This document shows, in pieces, positions 35,523-43,885 of a stretch of 64,000 nucleotides of DNA. The notes beneath the pieces are model-generated. The model saw only the letters and a program-made list of their open reading frames with translations. It had not been told where the DNA came from and ran no database searches. The stretch is from Bacteroidales bacterium (lineage in GTDB: Bacteria; Bacteroidota; Bacteroidia; Bacteroidales; ML635J-15), in contig QKHS01000068.1 in assembly GCA_003249955.1 (NCBI GenBank), positions 25,037-89,036 on the forward strand, given 5' to 3'. The translations under genes were made by a program, and so were the position numbers. How positions within the stretch are numbered: position 1 is the first letter of the stretch; every line of letters begins with the position of its first letter.

Positions 35523-36800
35523 TTGTCTAAGCAAAGCAAAATAATCCGAATTGCCGCCGGAATTATCTTTAGTTGCTTGTTGATAGTTCATATCGTGCTG
35601 CTTATACTGGGCAGAAGCTGGTTTTTCACAACCATGCTTTTCTACCCGGCAATTGCTGTTATTATTATAAGCATCTACAGGCTTACAACCATAAAAAAGC
35701 CAAAAACTCCGGCATATTCAAAAACTTTAAAACATTTAAGATATTCTGTTTACTTAATTTTTACTTTTCTGCTTTTACTGGATCTGGGATTGCGTTTTTT
35801 TACAAAAAAATATAAATCATACAGCGAAATAAATTACGGATGGTTTTACATTTCTCCGTTTTCAGACGGGTTTTCGGTATTAAAGCACAAGTATTTCTAT
35901 GGACAGGAAGATAATGAATTTAACACGCACCCTTCTAACACAGACTATCTTTTTGAAACTGCAGATTTTGAATTTGTTCACAGTTACAATGAATACGGAT
36001 TACGGGAAAGAAAAAACATTAAAGAAATTTCTGCAAACCGTGATGTTATACTTACAATCGGAGATTCTTTTACCGAAGGCGTAGGTAACTCACAGGACTC
36101 TACATGGCAACGTATTTTGGAAAACAGGTTAAACGATTCGCTTAATACGGAATATCTGGTTATAAACGCCGGGATTTCCGGTTATGATCCCGCTGATGAA
36201 TACGCTTTAATGCAAAAGCTGCTGCCCGGTTTACATCCTGAGTATGTTATAATCAGTATAGGCACAAACGACATACTGGATATACTGGAAAGAGAAAAAA
36301 CCGATTATGATGGAAAAACCGGCATATTAAATCAGCCGGCAGGATACTATTTTTACTCATGGAGTTATATTTTCAGGGCAGTAAGCACAATTATATTTGA
36401 CTATCCCGAAATTTTTATGAATAAGAAGGACTTCGACATTAAAACAAATTCTGCAGCAGCTAGCATTAACAATCTGATAAAAAAAATTTCAGACACCGGA
36501 GATAAAGAAGGTTTTAAAACTATTGTCATTTTTTTCCCCACATCGGAAGAGTTAAAAAATTATCGCTACAAGTATGAATCATTTTACAGGATAATTGAAA
36601 ATACGGGAACAAACCACAGCATACTTAGTGTTGATATGCTCGGATTTTTTATCCAGAACAAAAACTCCTTTATTATTCCTCCTCAGATTCTTTACTGGCC
36701 CGAAGACGGACATATGACACCACTGGGATATCGCATATGGAGCGACATTTTGTTTTCAGATCTGATAATTAATGACTTTATTAAAAAAAATGGGCAATAA
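35523..36800 (+). CDS. SGNH/GDSL hydrolase with N-terminal membrane segments
   Basis: 425 residues from a TTG at 35523, one base after the previous stop, so coupled translation is likely. Three hydrophobic segments occupy about residues 8-90. The SGNH blocks follow: Ser182 in TIGDSFTEGVG, Gly in INAGISGYDP, Asn249 in SIGTNDIL, and Asp395/His397 in EDGHMTPLGYR. The catalytic domain probably faces the periplasm. In carbamoyltransferase modules this enzyme may remove or move an acyl group on a sugar; the substrate is unknown. Confidence 0.85.
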   Translation: MSKQSKIIRIAAGIIFSCLLIVHIVLLILGRSWFFTTMLFYPAIAVIIISIYRLTTIKKPKTPAYSKTLKHLRYSVYLIFTFLLLLDLGLRFFTKKYKSYSEINYGWFYISPFSDGFSVLKHKYFYGQEDNEFNTHPSNTDYLFETADFEFVHSYNEYGLRERKNIKEISANRDVILTIGDSFTEGVGNSQDSTWQRILENRLNDSLNTEYLVINAGISGYDPADEYALMQKLLPGLHPEYVIISIGTNDILDILEREKTDYDGKTGILNQPAGYYFYSWSYIFRAVSTIIFDYPEIFMNKKDFDIKTNSAAASINNLIKKISDTGDKEGFKTIVIFFPTSEELKNYRYKYESFYRIIENTGTNHSILSVDMLGFFIQNKNSFIIPPQILYWPEDGHMTPLGYRIWSDILFSDLIINDFIKKNGQ

Positions 36801-36871
36801 TTAGAATTACCATTAACTCTGTATTGATTTTTACTGTATTTTTACCCGTTTATTTAAGAAACAACAAGACT

Positions 36872-37906
36872 ATGCCGGTAAACAAATTTCAACACGAACT
36901 GAAACTGTTTGAAGAACGGGTACAACTAAGTAAAAAAATTGTAATAGTACCTCATTTCAATCCTGACGGCGATGCAATAGGCTCTGCTCTGGGTTTATAC
37001 ATTGTATTGAAAAAACTTGGTAAAAATGTTGAAATAATCAGCCCTACAATTTATCCTGACTTTCTTAAATGGTTACCTTACAACAACAAAATCAGAGTTC
37101 TCGGCAAAAAGACCGAGTCTGACCCTTCAATTTTTCAGGATGTTGATTTACTGATAGGTGTTGATTTTAATGCGTTGAGCAGAATTGACAACATTAAGGA
37201 CAGATTTGCAGGCTCATCAGCATTTAAAGTTCTTATAGATCACCATCCAAATCCTGAGAACTTTACCGACATCCTGATTTCAGATACAAGTTACAGTTCT
37301 ACAGCAGAACTGGTGTTTGAAATAATTGAGGCAACTCTTCTGAAGAAATATTTTGATTCTGATTCGGCAACGGCTCTTTACACCGGCTTAATGACAGATA
37401 CAGGTTCTTTCAGTTTTAATTCATCAAACCCAAACACCTTCAGGGTTGTTGGCGAAATGATGAAAGCCGGTGTGGACAAGGACAAAACCTATGACAAGGT
37501 TTACAACAGTTTTTCTGTTGACAGAATGCGTTTTATGGGACATGTAATGTTAAACAGAATGGTTGTTATCCCTGAGTTAAAAACCGGCTACATATACATA
37601 ACTGCCAAAGACAGAAAAAGCTTTAACGAACAATTCGGAGATACCGAAAATTTCGTTAATATTCCCCTTGGCATAAAAGGAATTATTTTCTCGGCCATTT
37701 TTATTGAAAGGGATAACTTTATAAAAATAAGTTTCAGATCAAAAGGCAGTTTTAATGTAAACAAATTCAGTGCTGCCCATTTTAATGGCGGAGGTCATAT
37801 TAATGCTGCCGGAGGAGAAAGTCACGTATCTTTACACGAAACAACAGAAAAATTCGTTAGTATATTGCAAACATATTCTGAAGAATTAAAAAATTATGAG
37901 TATTAG
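36872..37906 (+). CDS. DHH-family phosphoesterase, NrnA-like
   Basis: 344 residues from the ATG at 36872 (MPVNKFQHELKLFEERV); an upstream TTG frame adds an improbable extension. The DHH core shows VPHFNPDGDAIGSALGL, DVDLLIGVDFN and LIDHHPNP; the DHHA1 domain ends with the GGGHINAAGG motif. NrnA-type enzymes degrade short oligoribonucleotides and 3'-phosphoadenosine 5'-phosphate in the cytoplasm with Mn. In Bacteroidota it is commonly next to gldI, as here; the next gene overlaps by 11 bases. Confidence 0.9.
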   Translation: MPVNKFQHELKLFEERVQLSKKIVIVPHFNPDGDAIGSALGLYIVLKKLGKNVEIISPTIYPDFLKWLPYNNKIRVLGKKTESDPSIFQDVDLLIGVDFNALSRIDNIKDRFAGSSAFKVLIDHHPNPENFTDILISDTSYSSTAELVFEIIEATLLKKYFDSDSATALYTGLMTDTGSFSFNSSNPNTFRVVGEMMKAGVDKDKTYDKVYNSFSVDRMRFMGHVMLNRMVVIPELKTGYIYITAKDRKSFNEQFGDTENFVNIPLGIKGIIFSAIFIERDNFIKISFRSKGSFNVNKFSAAHFNGGGHINAAGGESHVSLHETTEKFVSILQTYSEELKNYEY

Positions 37907-38531
37907 AATGATTCAAAAGCATAAAATCAAAGTCAAAGCGTTTAAAAAGACATTATCGTGGTTTGCAACCGCCTGTTTTTCGGTTTTACTGCTGAACTCC
38001 TGCGGAGACAAACCTGTAAACCAAAACCAACAGGCACTTCCTTATTCTGTTGTAAAAAAACTGCACAGGCAGGAACTTATGGACTGGAATAAAGGGCTGG
38101 TCGAAATTGATTATGGTGTAATTCAAAAATATATAGAACGCCACAAATGGGATATGCAGGTTGCTCAAAGCGGATTATACTGGCAAATATATTCCACAAC
38201 CAACGGCAAACCGGCAGTTGACGGACTAATGGCAGTATTTGCCTATAAGATTTCCCTGCTTGACGGAACGGTTTTGTACACATCTGATGAGTTCGGCACA
38301 CGCGAATTATATCTGGGACACAATCAGGATGAAGCCGGATTAAACGAAGGAATAAAAATGATGAAAGAAGGGGAAAAAGCAAGATTTATAATGCCTCCTC
38401 ACCTCGCCTTTGGGGTTCCCGGTGACGGCTTTCGCGTTCCTTATTATTCTATCCTGGTTTATGAAATTGCATTACTTCAGTTATACGAACCGGAACAGAA
38501 TACGGAACATTTAAAAGACGGATGGAATTAA
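37896..38531 (+). CDS. gldI: GldI-like FKBP peptidyl-prolyl isomerase lipoprotein
   Basis: 211 residues with an N-terminal hydrophobic segment and lipobox-like LLLNSC (about residue 37). Residues 75-205 match the GldI family: IQKYIERHKWDMQVAQSGLYW, then ISLLDGTVLYTSDEFGTRELYLG and LNEGIKMMKEGEKARFIMPPHLAFGV. GldI is an FKBP-fold lipoprotein needed for gliding and T9SS function in Flavobacterium. Overlaps the DHH gene, as in other genomes. A second Met (37908) is an alternative start. Orthology is inferred from family and neighbour. Confidence 0.75.
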   Translation: MSIRMIQKHKIKVKAFKKTLSWFATACFSVLLLNSCGDKPVNQNQQALPYSVVKKLHRQELMDWNKGLVEIDYGVIQKYIERHKWDMQVAQSGLYWQIYSTTNGKPAVDGLMAVFAYKISLLDGTVLYTSDEFGTRELYLGHNQDEAGLNEGIKMMKEGEKARFIMPPHLAFGVPGDGFRVPYYSILVYEIALLQLYEPEQNTEHLKDGWN

Positions 38532-38629
38532 TAAGATAATGTCCGCATTAAAAAATGGCATATATCAGTAACTTAAAGCAAATAATCTGAATTAAGAATA
38601 ATAGAATTAAATTAAAGTTGAAAGCAAAA

Positions 38630-39487
38630 ATGAAAGCAGTAGCAGTATTATTTATTTTGTCAGTGGTGTTGATTTCGTGCAATAGCGGCAATCAAAAATT
38701 CGAAAAACATGAAAGCGGATTGGAGTATAAAATTGTTGAAAAAGGTTCAGGTGACTCAACTTTAAAAGTAGGAGACGTTGTTTCGTTAAACCTTAGTTAC
38801 GAAAAAGAAGACGGAACTGTAATTTTCAATTCATCAGAATCAGACAGAACATATTTAAGAACTATATCCAAACCAAGTCATAAAGGCGGAAGCTTTGAAG
38901 ACGGAATGCTCCTGCTAAGAGTCGGAGACTCTGCAATATTCAGAATTAACGGGGACAGTTTTTTGCGATATTCCGAATCATACGGTAAAATTCCTGCAGG
39001 AATAGGGCCTGACGATATGCTGATTGTTAAAGTCCGTGTTCTCGAAATTGTCGGACAGGAAGAGTATAACGAAATACTTTCGGACAGATATCACGAAAAC
39101 GAAGAAGTGGAAATGGAAATTCTGGAGAAATATCTTAAAAATGCAAATATTACAACAAGCCCGACAAATTCAGGACTATATTATATTGAACAGAAAAAAG
39201 GTACCGGAGCACAACCAAAACCCGGCGATATGGTAAGCGTACATTATACCGTTACACTTATTGACGGGGAATTAATTGAAACCAGCCTTGACAAAAAACC
39301 AATAAGTTTCAGATTAGGATTAAATCAGGTTATTCCGGCATGGGAAGAAGGCCTCGCTATGATGAAAGAAGGCGGAACCGCAACATTAATTGCTCCGTCC
39401 CGAATTGCTTATGGTAAAGAAGGCAAAGGAAATATTATGCCATATTCTACTTTAGTATTTGAAGTTGAGTTGGTAAAGGTTAATTAA
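38630..39487 (+). CDS. Double FKBP-domain lipoprotein (peptidyl-prolyl isomerase)
   Basis: 285 residues from MKAVAVLFILSVVLISC, a lipoprotein signal ending in LISC; an upstream TTG is less likely. Two FKBP domains follow. The first (about 30-140: GDVVSLNLSYEKEDGT, GSFEDGMLLLRVGDSAIF) is divergent and probably inactive. The second (about 190-285: PGDMVSVHYTVTLIDGE, QVIPAWEEGLAMMKEGG, RIAYGKEGKGNIMPYSTLVF) keeps the canonical active-site segments. A folding catalyst for exported proteins on the periplasmic or outer membrane face. Confidence 0.88.
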   Translation: MKAVAVLFILSVVLISCNSGNQKFEKHESGLEYKIVEKGSGDSTLKVGDVVSLNLSYEKEDGTVIFNSSESDRTYLRTISKPSHKGGSFEDGMLLLRVGDSAIFRINGDSFLRYSESYGKIPAGIGPDDMLIVKVRVLEIVGQEEYNEILSDRYHENEEVEMEILEKYLKNANITTSPTNSGLYYIEQKKGTGAQPKPGDMVSVHYTVTLIDGELIETSLDKKPISFRLGLNQVIPAWEEGLAMMKEGGTATLIAPSRIAYGKEGKGNIMPYSTLVFEVELVKVN

Positions 39488-39631
39488 GAAGCTGTAATAT
39501 CGGAGTTAAAAATACTCTGTGTAACATGAAACCGGAAAATATAAACTTAAAATATTTTTGGAATCAAAGAGTTGTCAGACAAAAAAGAATTCAGGCAAAT
39601 AACAGATTGACAAATTAAAAAATTTAAGAAG

Positions 39632-40630
39632 ATGAAACAAAATACAATATTCATACTGTTGCTGATCTTTATTCTCGGATTTGCATCCTGTAATAATCCG
39701 AAACCTGAAACCAAACCCGACAAAACCGGGAAAACTGACATTAAATATAATCAGGACAGTGCATCAGAAGATGTTGCCGTTATTATGTTTAATGACAATG
39801 GAGAGACAGAATATGTAAGCGGTTCACCTGACAAAATATTCAGAACAACAAAATCAGGCCTTGAATACAGATTTATTACCAACGGGAAAGGGAAATTATA
39901 TCCTAAAGTAGGAGATGTTCTGTATCTTGACATGACTTATAAAACAGAATCTGATTCTTTACTTTTCAAAAGCAGAGACATTGATAAGAATTTCAAAATG
40001 AGACTCACAGTTCCGTCTCATGCCGGAGGATGTATAGAAGAAGCTTTTATGATGATGAACGAAGGAGACAGCGCAGCATTTAAAATTGATGCTGTTAACT
40101 TTCTGTCCATAACACAGGGAAAAGTAAACATTCCATACTACATAAAGAAAGGTGATAAATTAATATTCAACATCAAAATGGTAAAAATTGTTGATGGGAG
40201 CGATTATGTAAAACAAAATGCCGAAATGTATGCATTTTACATAAATCAGGAAAACAGTCTTATCGACAGATACCTGCTGGATTTTGATTACACTGCTGTA
40301 AAAAAGGAATCGGGATTGAGAATATTGACAATAAAAAAAGGTAGCGGCAAAAAGGCTTTACCCGGGAATACAGTTACGATAAATTACACCGCAGGTTTTA
40401 TTGACGGATCTGTTTTTGATTCTACAATTGAACGTCAGCAGCCATTCAGATTTATCCTCGGAAAAGAAGAAGTAATCGAAGGCCTTGACGAAGGTGTGGC
40501 AACAATGAACGTAGGCGATCACTGTATCTTGATAATCCCTTTCAGACTTGCGTATGGAGAAGAAAAAAGCGGTATAATTCCGCCATACAGCACTCTGGTA
40601 TTTGAAGTAGAGCTAACAGATGCAAAATAA
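39632..40630 (+). CDS. Second double FKBP-domain lipoprotein
   Basis: 332 residues starting MKQNTIFILLLIFILGFASC. A 75-residue acidic spacer follows, then a degenerate FKBP domain (about 75-185; VGDVLYLDMTYKTESDS, GGCIEEAFMMMNEGDSAAF) and a canonical one (about 230-332; PGNTVTINYTAGFIDGSVFD, EVIEGLDEGVATMNVGDHC, RLAYGEEKSGIIPPYSTLVF). Paralogue of the gene before it. The last 11 bases overlap nadD. Confidence 0.88.
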   Translation: MKQNTIFILLLIFILGFASCNNPKPETKPDKTGKTDIKYNQDSASEDVAVIMFNDNGETEYVSGSPDKIFRTTKSGLEYRFITNGKGKLYPKVGDVLYLDMTYKTESDSLLFKSRDIDKNFKMRLTVPSHAGGCIEEAFMMMNEGDSAAFKIDAVNFLSITQGKVNIPYYIKKGDKLIFNIKMVKIVDGSDYVKQNAEMYAFYINQENSLIDRYLLDFDYTAVKKESGLRILTIKKGSGKKALPGNTVTINYTAGFIDGSVFDSTIERQQPFRFILGKEEVIEGLDEGVATMNVGDHCILIIPFRLAYGEEKSGIIPPYSTLVFEVELTDAK

Positions 40631-41201
40631 AAACGAAATAGTATTATTTTTCGGGTCATTTAATCCTGTTCATCTGGGTCATCTGGCTATTGCAAATTAC
40701 ATTACTGAATTCTGCGGCATAAGTGAGTTATGGTTTGTGGTTACACCGCAAAATCCGCATAAAGCAGCCTCTACCCTGCTCAGCGACCGCGACCGGCAAC
40801 ACCTTGTTCAGCTTGCTATTGACAAGTATCCCAAATTTAAAGTTTCGGACATTGAATTTTACCTGCCAAAACCGAATTACACTATTAACACTCTTACATA
40901 TCTGAGCGAAAAATATCCCAAAAAGAAATTCAGCTTACTGATAGGTGGTGACAACCTTGAAACTTTCCATAAATGGAAAAACTACCGGTTGATTCTGGAC
41001 AATTATAAACTTTATGTTTATAAACGCCCGGGAGCAGAACTCAGGGAATTTGAAAATTCAGATATTGAAGTTATAGATGCTCCACAGATTGAAATTTCGT
41101 CAAGTTTTATTCGCGATGCTATAAAATCCGGCAAAGACATACGCTTCTTTTTACCTGACAAGGTTTACAGATATGTACTGGAGATGGGTTGGTGGAAATA
41201 A
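40620..41201 (+). CDS. nadD: Nicotinate-nucleotide adenylyltransferase
   Basis: 193 residues, the usual NadD length. The nucleotidyltransferase start VLFFGSFNPVHLGHLAIAN holds the (H/T)xGH motif (His18-Leu-Gly-His21), and the C-terminal IEISSSFIRDAI is the ISSTxIR signature. It converts nicotinate mononucleotide and ATP to deamido-NAD in the cytoplasm. Overlap with the FKBP gene by 11 bases shows co-transcription of envelope folding genes with NAD synthesis. Confidence 0.95.
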   Translation: MQNKNEIVLFFGSFNPVHLGHLAIANYITEFCGISELWFVVTPQNPHKAASTLLSDRDRQHLVQLAIDKYPKFKVSDIEFYLPKPNYTINTLTYLSEKYPKKKFSLLIGGDNLETFHKWKNYRLILDNYKLYVYKRPGAELREFENSDIEVIDAPQIEISSSFIRDAIKSGKDIRFFLPDKVYRYVLEMGWWK

Positions 41202-41250
41202 TAATATTAGTAAGTGGCATATTTTCAACCTAATTTATCGACTATGATAC

Positions 41251-41270
41251 ACAAATTCAGCTGAATTTGT
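41251..41270. repeat. Perfect 20-bp palindrome between convergent genes
   Basis: ACAAATTCAGCTGAATTTGT is its own reverse complement. It is 50 bases after nadD and 126 bases before the stop of the SprB-repeat gene. There is no T-run, so it may be a protein-binding site or a cruciform rather than a terminator. Confidence 0.6.
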
Positions 41271-41395
41271 TGACTTTGGGAAAATAATTTAGTGTTTTTG
41301 CGAAAAGTAAAACTATAATATGTCATAATATCAGAGATCAATTGACAAAGAATCTAAGACCCGGAAATGTTACAGTTCTATTCAGTGCCTTTTGA

Positions 41396-43747
41396 TTATG
41401 AACTCATGACAACACAGTTAAAGACAAAGGTGCATCCATTGGAATCTGTAATTGTTATAACATATCCTCCCGGAGAAAGATCTGATATTGTATATGAATT
41501 CTCTTCAATAATTGCAGACCCCAACTGCCAATCTATTGTATATCCGGCAGTTCCTCCTGAAATTAAAAGTGAAACAGAGCCATCACCAGCTGCAGGGCTT
41601 GAGCAGTTAACAACATTTACTACAACACCAGTCAGTTCATCAGGTTGAGATATAATAATATGATTCTCGGCTGTACAATTATTTGCATCTGTAACTGTAA
41701 CATCGTAATAACCTGCAGCCAGATTATTTAACTGTGGAAACGATGTAAAATCGCCATTTACGTTCCATAAATATGAATAAGACAATGTCCCTCCTGTTAT
41801 GTTACCGTTCAATGCAGCGGTCTCGTCACCATAACACAGTATTTCAGATGTTTGTACAATATTAACGCTTAATGGTGCTGGTTGATTAAGCTCATAAGTC
41901 GCTGTTGCTGTACAATTATTTGTGTCCCATACTGTTACAGCATATACTTCCGCAGAAAGATTGTTTATCCCTCCCGAAACTTCTCCATTGGACCACAGGT
42001 AGAAATAAGGCGACATCCCTCCTGATGTTTGTACAGAAAGCATACCGTCAGTCCCTCCGTAACACCAGACCGGTGAATTTTCATGTATTGTTACAATCAA
42101 TTCATCCGGTTCATCCACAATAGTATAATCGCTTGCCGTACATCCTTCAGAATCTGTTACTGTAACATGATAATGTCCTGCCGGTACATTTGATTGAGTC
42201 TGAGTTGTTGCTCCCGAATCCCATTGATAGTAATATGGTAAAACTCCACCACTAACATCTGCATTAATAACTCCGTTATTTCCCCCATAACATGACACAT
42301 CATAAAGAGTGGATGCATTTAATAAAAGATCTGTATTTTGCAGAACAATTCCTTGTCCAACAACAGCACAACCGTTCCAATCCATCACAGTCAACATATA
42401 GTAACCGCTTTCCAGATTATTTACGACAGATTGACTTTCTGTTGTTCCCCAAACTGCCCATGTATAAATATACGGAGCGACCCCACCCGTAACACTTACC
42501 GTTAGTTCACCATTACTTAAACCACAAGTCGCAGTCTGAGTACACTGAATCACTACCTGAGGGACATTGTTAATATAAAATACCTGCTCATCGGTATATG
42601 TACATCCGAAATTATCAACTACTGTAACATAAAAATATCCGCCACCCATAAAATTGCCTGCAGAAGTATTTATTGATTGTGACTGTGATGAAAAACCGGA
42701 GGGGCCAGACCAGTTCCAATAATCTCCACCAGTAATTTCCATCTGAATGTATTGATTTGAGCAATAAATAGTATCGCCGGTTATTTCTGGTACAGCAGCA
42801 AAATTAATTTCAATGTCTGACACGGGACTTATTCCGCATGAATTTTCCGCACTTACACTGACAGTACCAACATTTCCGGATGTCAATACTGTAATTGAGT
42901 TTGTCCCCTCTCCCGATTGTATTATCCAGCCATCCGGCAAAGCCCAGTTATATACTAATCCCGGAGTATTTACAACCTGATAATTTAGTGTTTGTGACTG
43001 GTTTGAGCAAATTATTGTCTGACCGGTTATTACACCTGGTTGTTCGGGAACATCTCCATTCAGAATAAAAGTGTAATCGGTACTTTCTGCCGGGTTATCT
43101 GAAATAGTTTCAGAATTTACCTCAGATAATTCATTTGTAACATAGCCGGTAAAGTTAATCTCGTCACCAATAGAGTACGGGAAAAATGTGTTTTTGGATT
43201 TATTGCAGATTCCGGTTTCCGTTTGTCTTCCCAGAAATATCAATTCTGGTTGGGAAACAGAATTATCATTCTCATTAATCATCACGATTTTTTTCAGTTC
43301 GGTCTCAGATTGTACTGAAAGTATAAATACATTTCCTGTTCCTGATTTAAACTTAAAACTGTAAAAGCCAGGCTCATAAAAGTTATTACCGGCACAGACC
43401 TGTCTGCCGGTCAGATCAAAAACAGATAAATTAACATTCCCTGCATCAGGAACATACAAATCAAAATATGTTTCGTCTGAAAAAGGATTTGGATAATTCT
43501 GAAACAAATTCAACTCAGGATTGGCATTAAAATCATTTTCAATTCCACTAAACGTAAAATTCAATACTGTATCAGGATAGTAAAGAATTGTATCCCCGGG
43601 CTGAGTTATGTTCCGGACAAGGACACTATCCAAAGGAGCATAAACACAATTGTTTTCAGATGTAAACCTATAAGTAACAGTCTGAGCATTTATCTCAAAT
43701 GCAAAAAGAATTAAACACACGAAAAATAATTGTTTTTGATATTTCAT
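41396..43747 (-). CDS. Secreted SprB-repeat protein with sorting-tail-like module near the N-terminus
   Basis: 783 residues from MKYQKQLFFVCLILF (signal peptide to FEINAQ). Residues about 80-160 look like a type-A T9SS sorting tail (LFQNYPNPFSDETYFDLYVP, NLSVFDLTGRQVCAG, FILSVQSETELKKIVMI) but sit near the N-terminus. PKD-like domains follow at about 230-395, then five SprB repeats (about 400-783), ending NGCTFVFNCVVMSS with no C-terminal tail. Export or surface anchoring would need another route or a lost tail. No further coding appears in the 190 bases after the stop. Confidence 0.8.
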   Translation of the reverse strand: MKYQKQLFFVCLILFAFEINAQTVTYRFTSENNCVYAPLDSVLVRNITQPGDTILYYPDTVLNFTFSGIENDFNANPELNLFQNYPNPFSDETYFDLYVPDAGNVNLSVFDLTGRQVCAGNNFYEPGFYSFKFKSGTGNVFILSVQSETELKKIVMINENDNSVSQPELIFLGRQTETGICNKSKNTFFPYSIGDEINFTGYVTNELSEVNSETISDNPAESTDYTFILNGDVPEQPGVITGQTIICSNQSQTLNYQVVNTPGLVYNWALPDGWIIQSGEGTNSITVLTSGNVGTVSVSAENSCGISPVSDIEINFAAVPEITGDTIYCSNQYIQMEITGGDYWNWSGPSGFSSQSQSINTSAGNFMGGGYFYVTVVDNFGCTYTDEQVFYINNVPQVVIQCTQTATCGLSNGELTVSVTGGVAPYIYTWAVWGTTESQSVVNNLESGYYMLTVMDWNGCAVVGQGIVLQNTDLLLNASTLYDVSCYGGNNGVINADVSGGVLPYYYQWDSGATTQTQSNVPAGHYHVTVTDSEGCTASDYTIVDEPDELIVTIHENSPVWCYGGTDGMLSVQTSGGMSPYFYLWSNGEVSGGINNLSAEVYAVTVWDTNNCTATATYELNQPAPLSVNIVQTSEILCYGDETAALNGNITGGTLSYSYLWNVNGDFTSFPQLNNLAAGYYDVTVTDANNCTAENHIIISQPDELTGVVVNVVNCSSPAAGDGSVSLLISGGTAGYTIDWQLGSAIIEENSYTISDLSPGGYVITITDSNGCTFVFNCVVMSS

Positions 43748-43885
43748 GGGATCTGGTTTTACATACAAACGAAAAAATACCGGATAGGTTGCTTGATGGT
43801 TTATTATGAGAACTTATTTCTTCATTTCATAATAAACGATATAACATCTAAACTTAACGTAGATATGGGTTGCCAGAATCTACAT

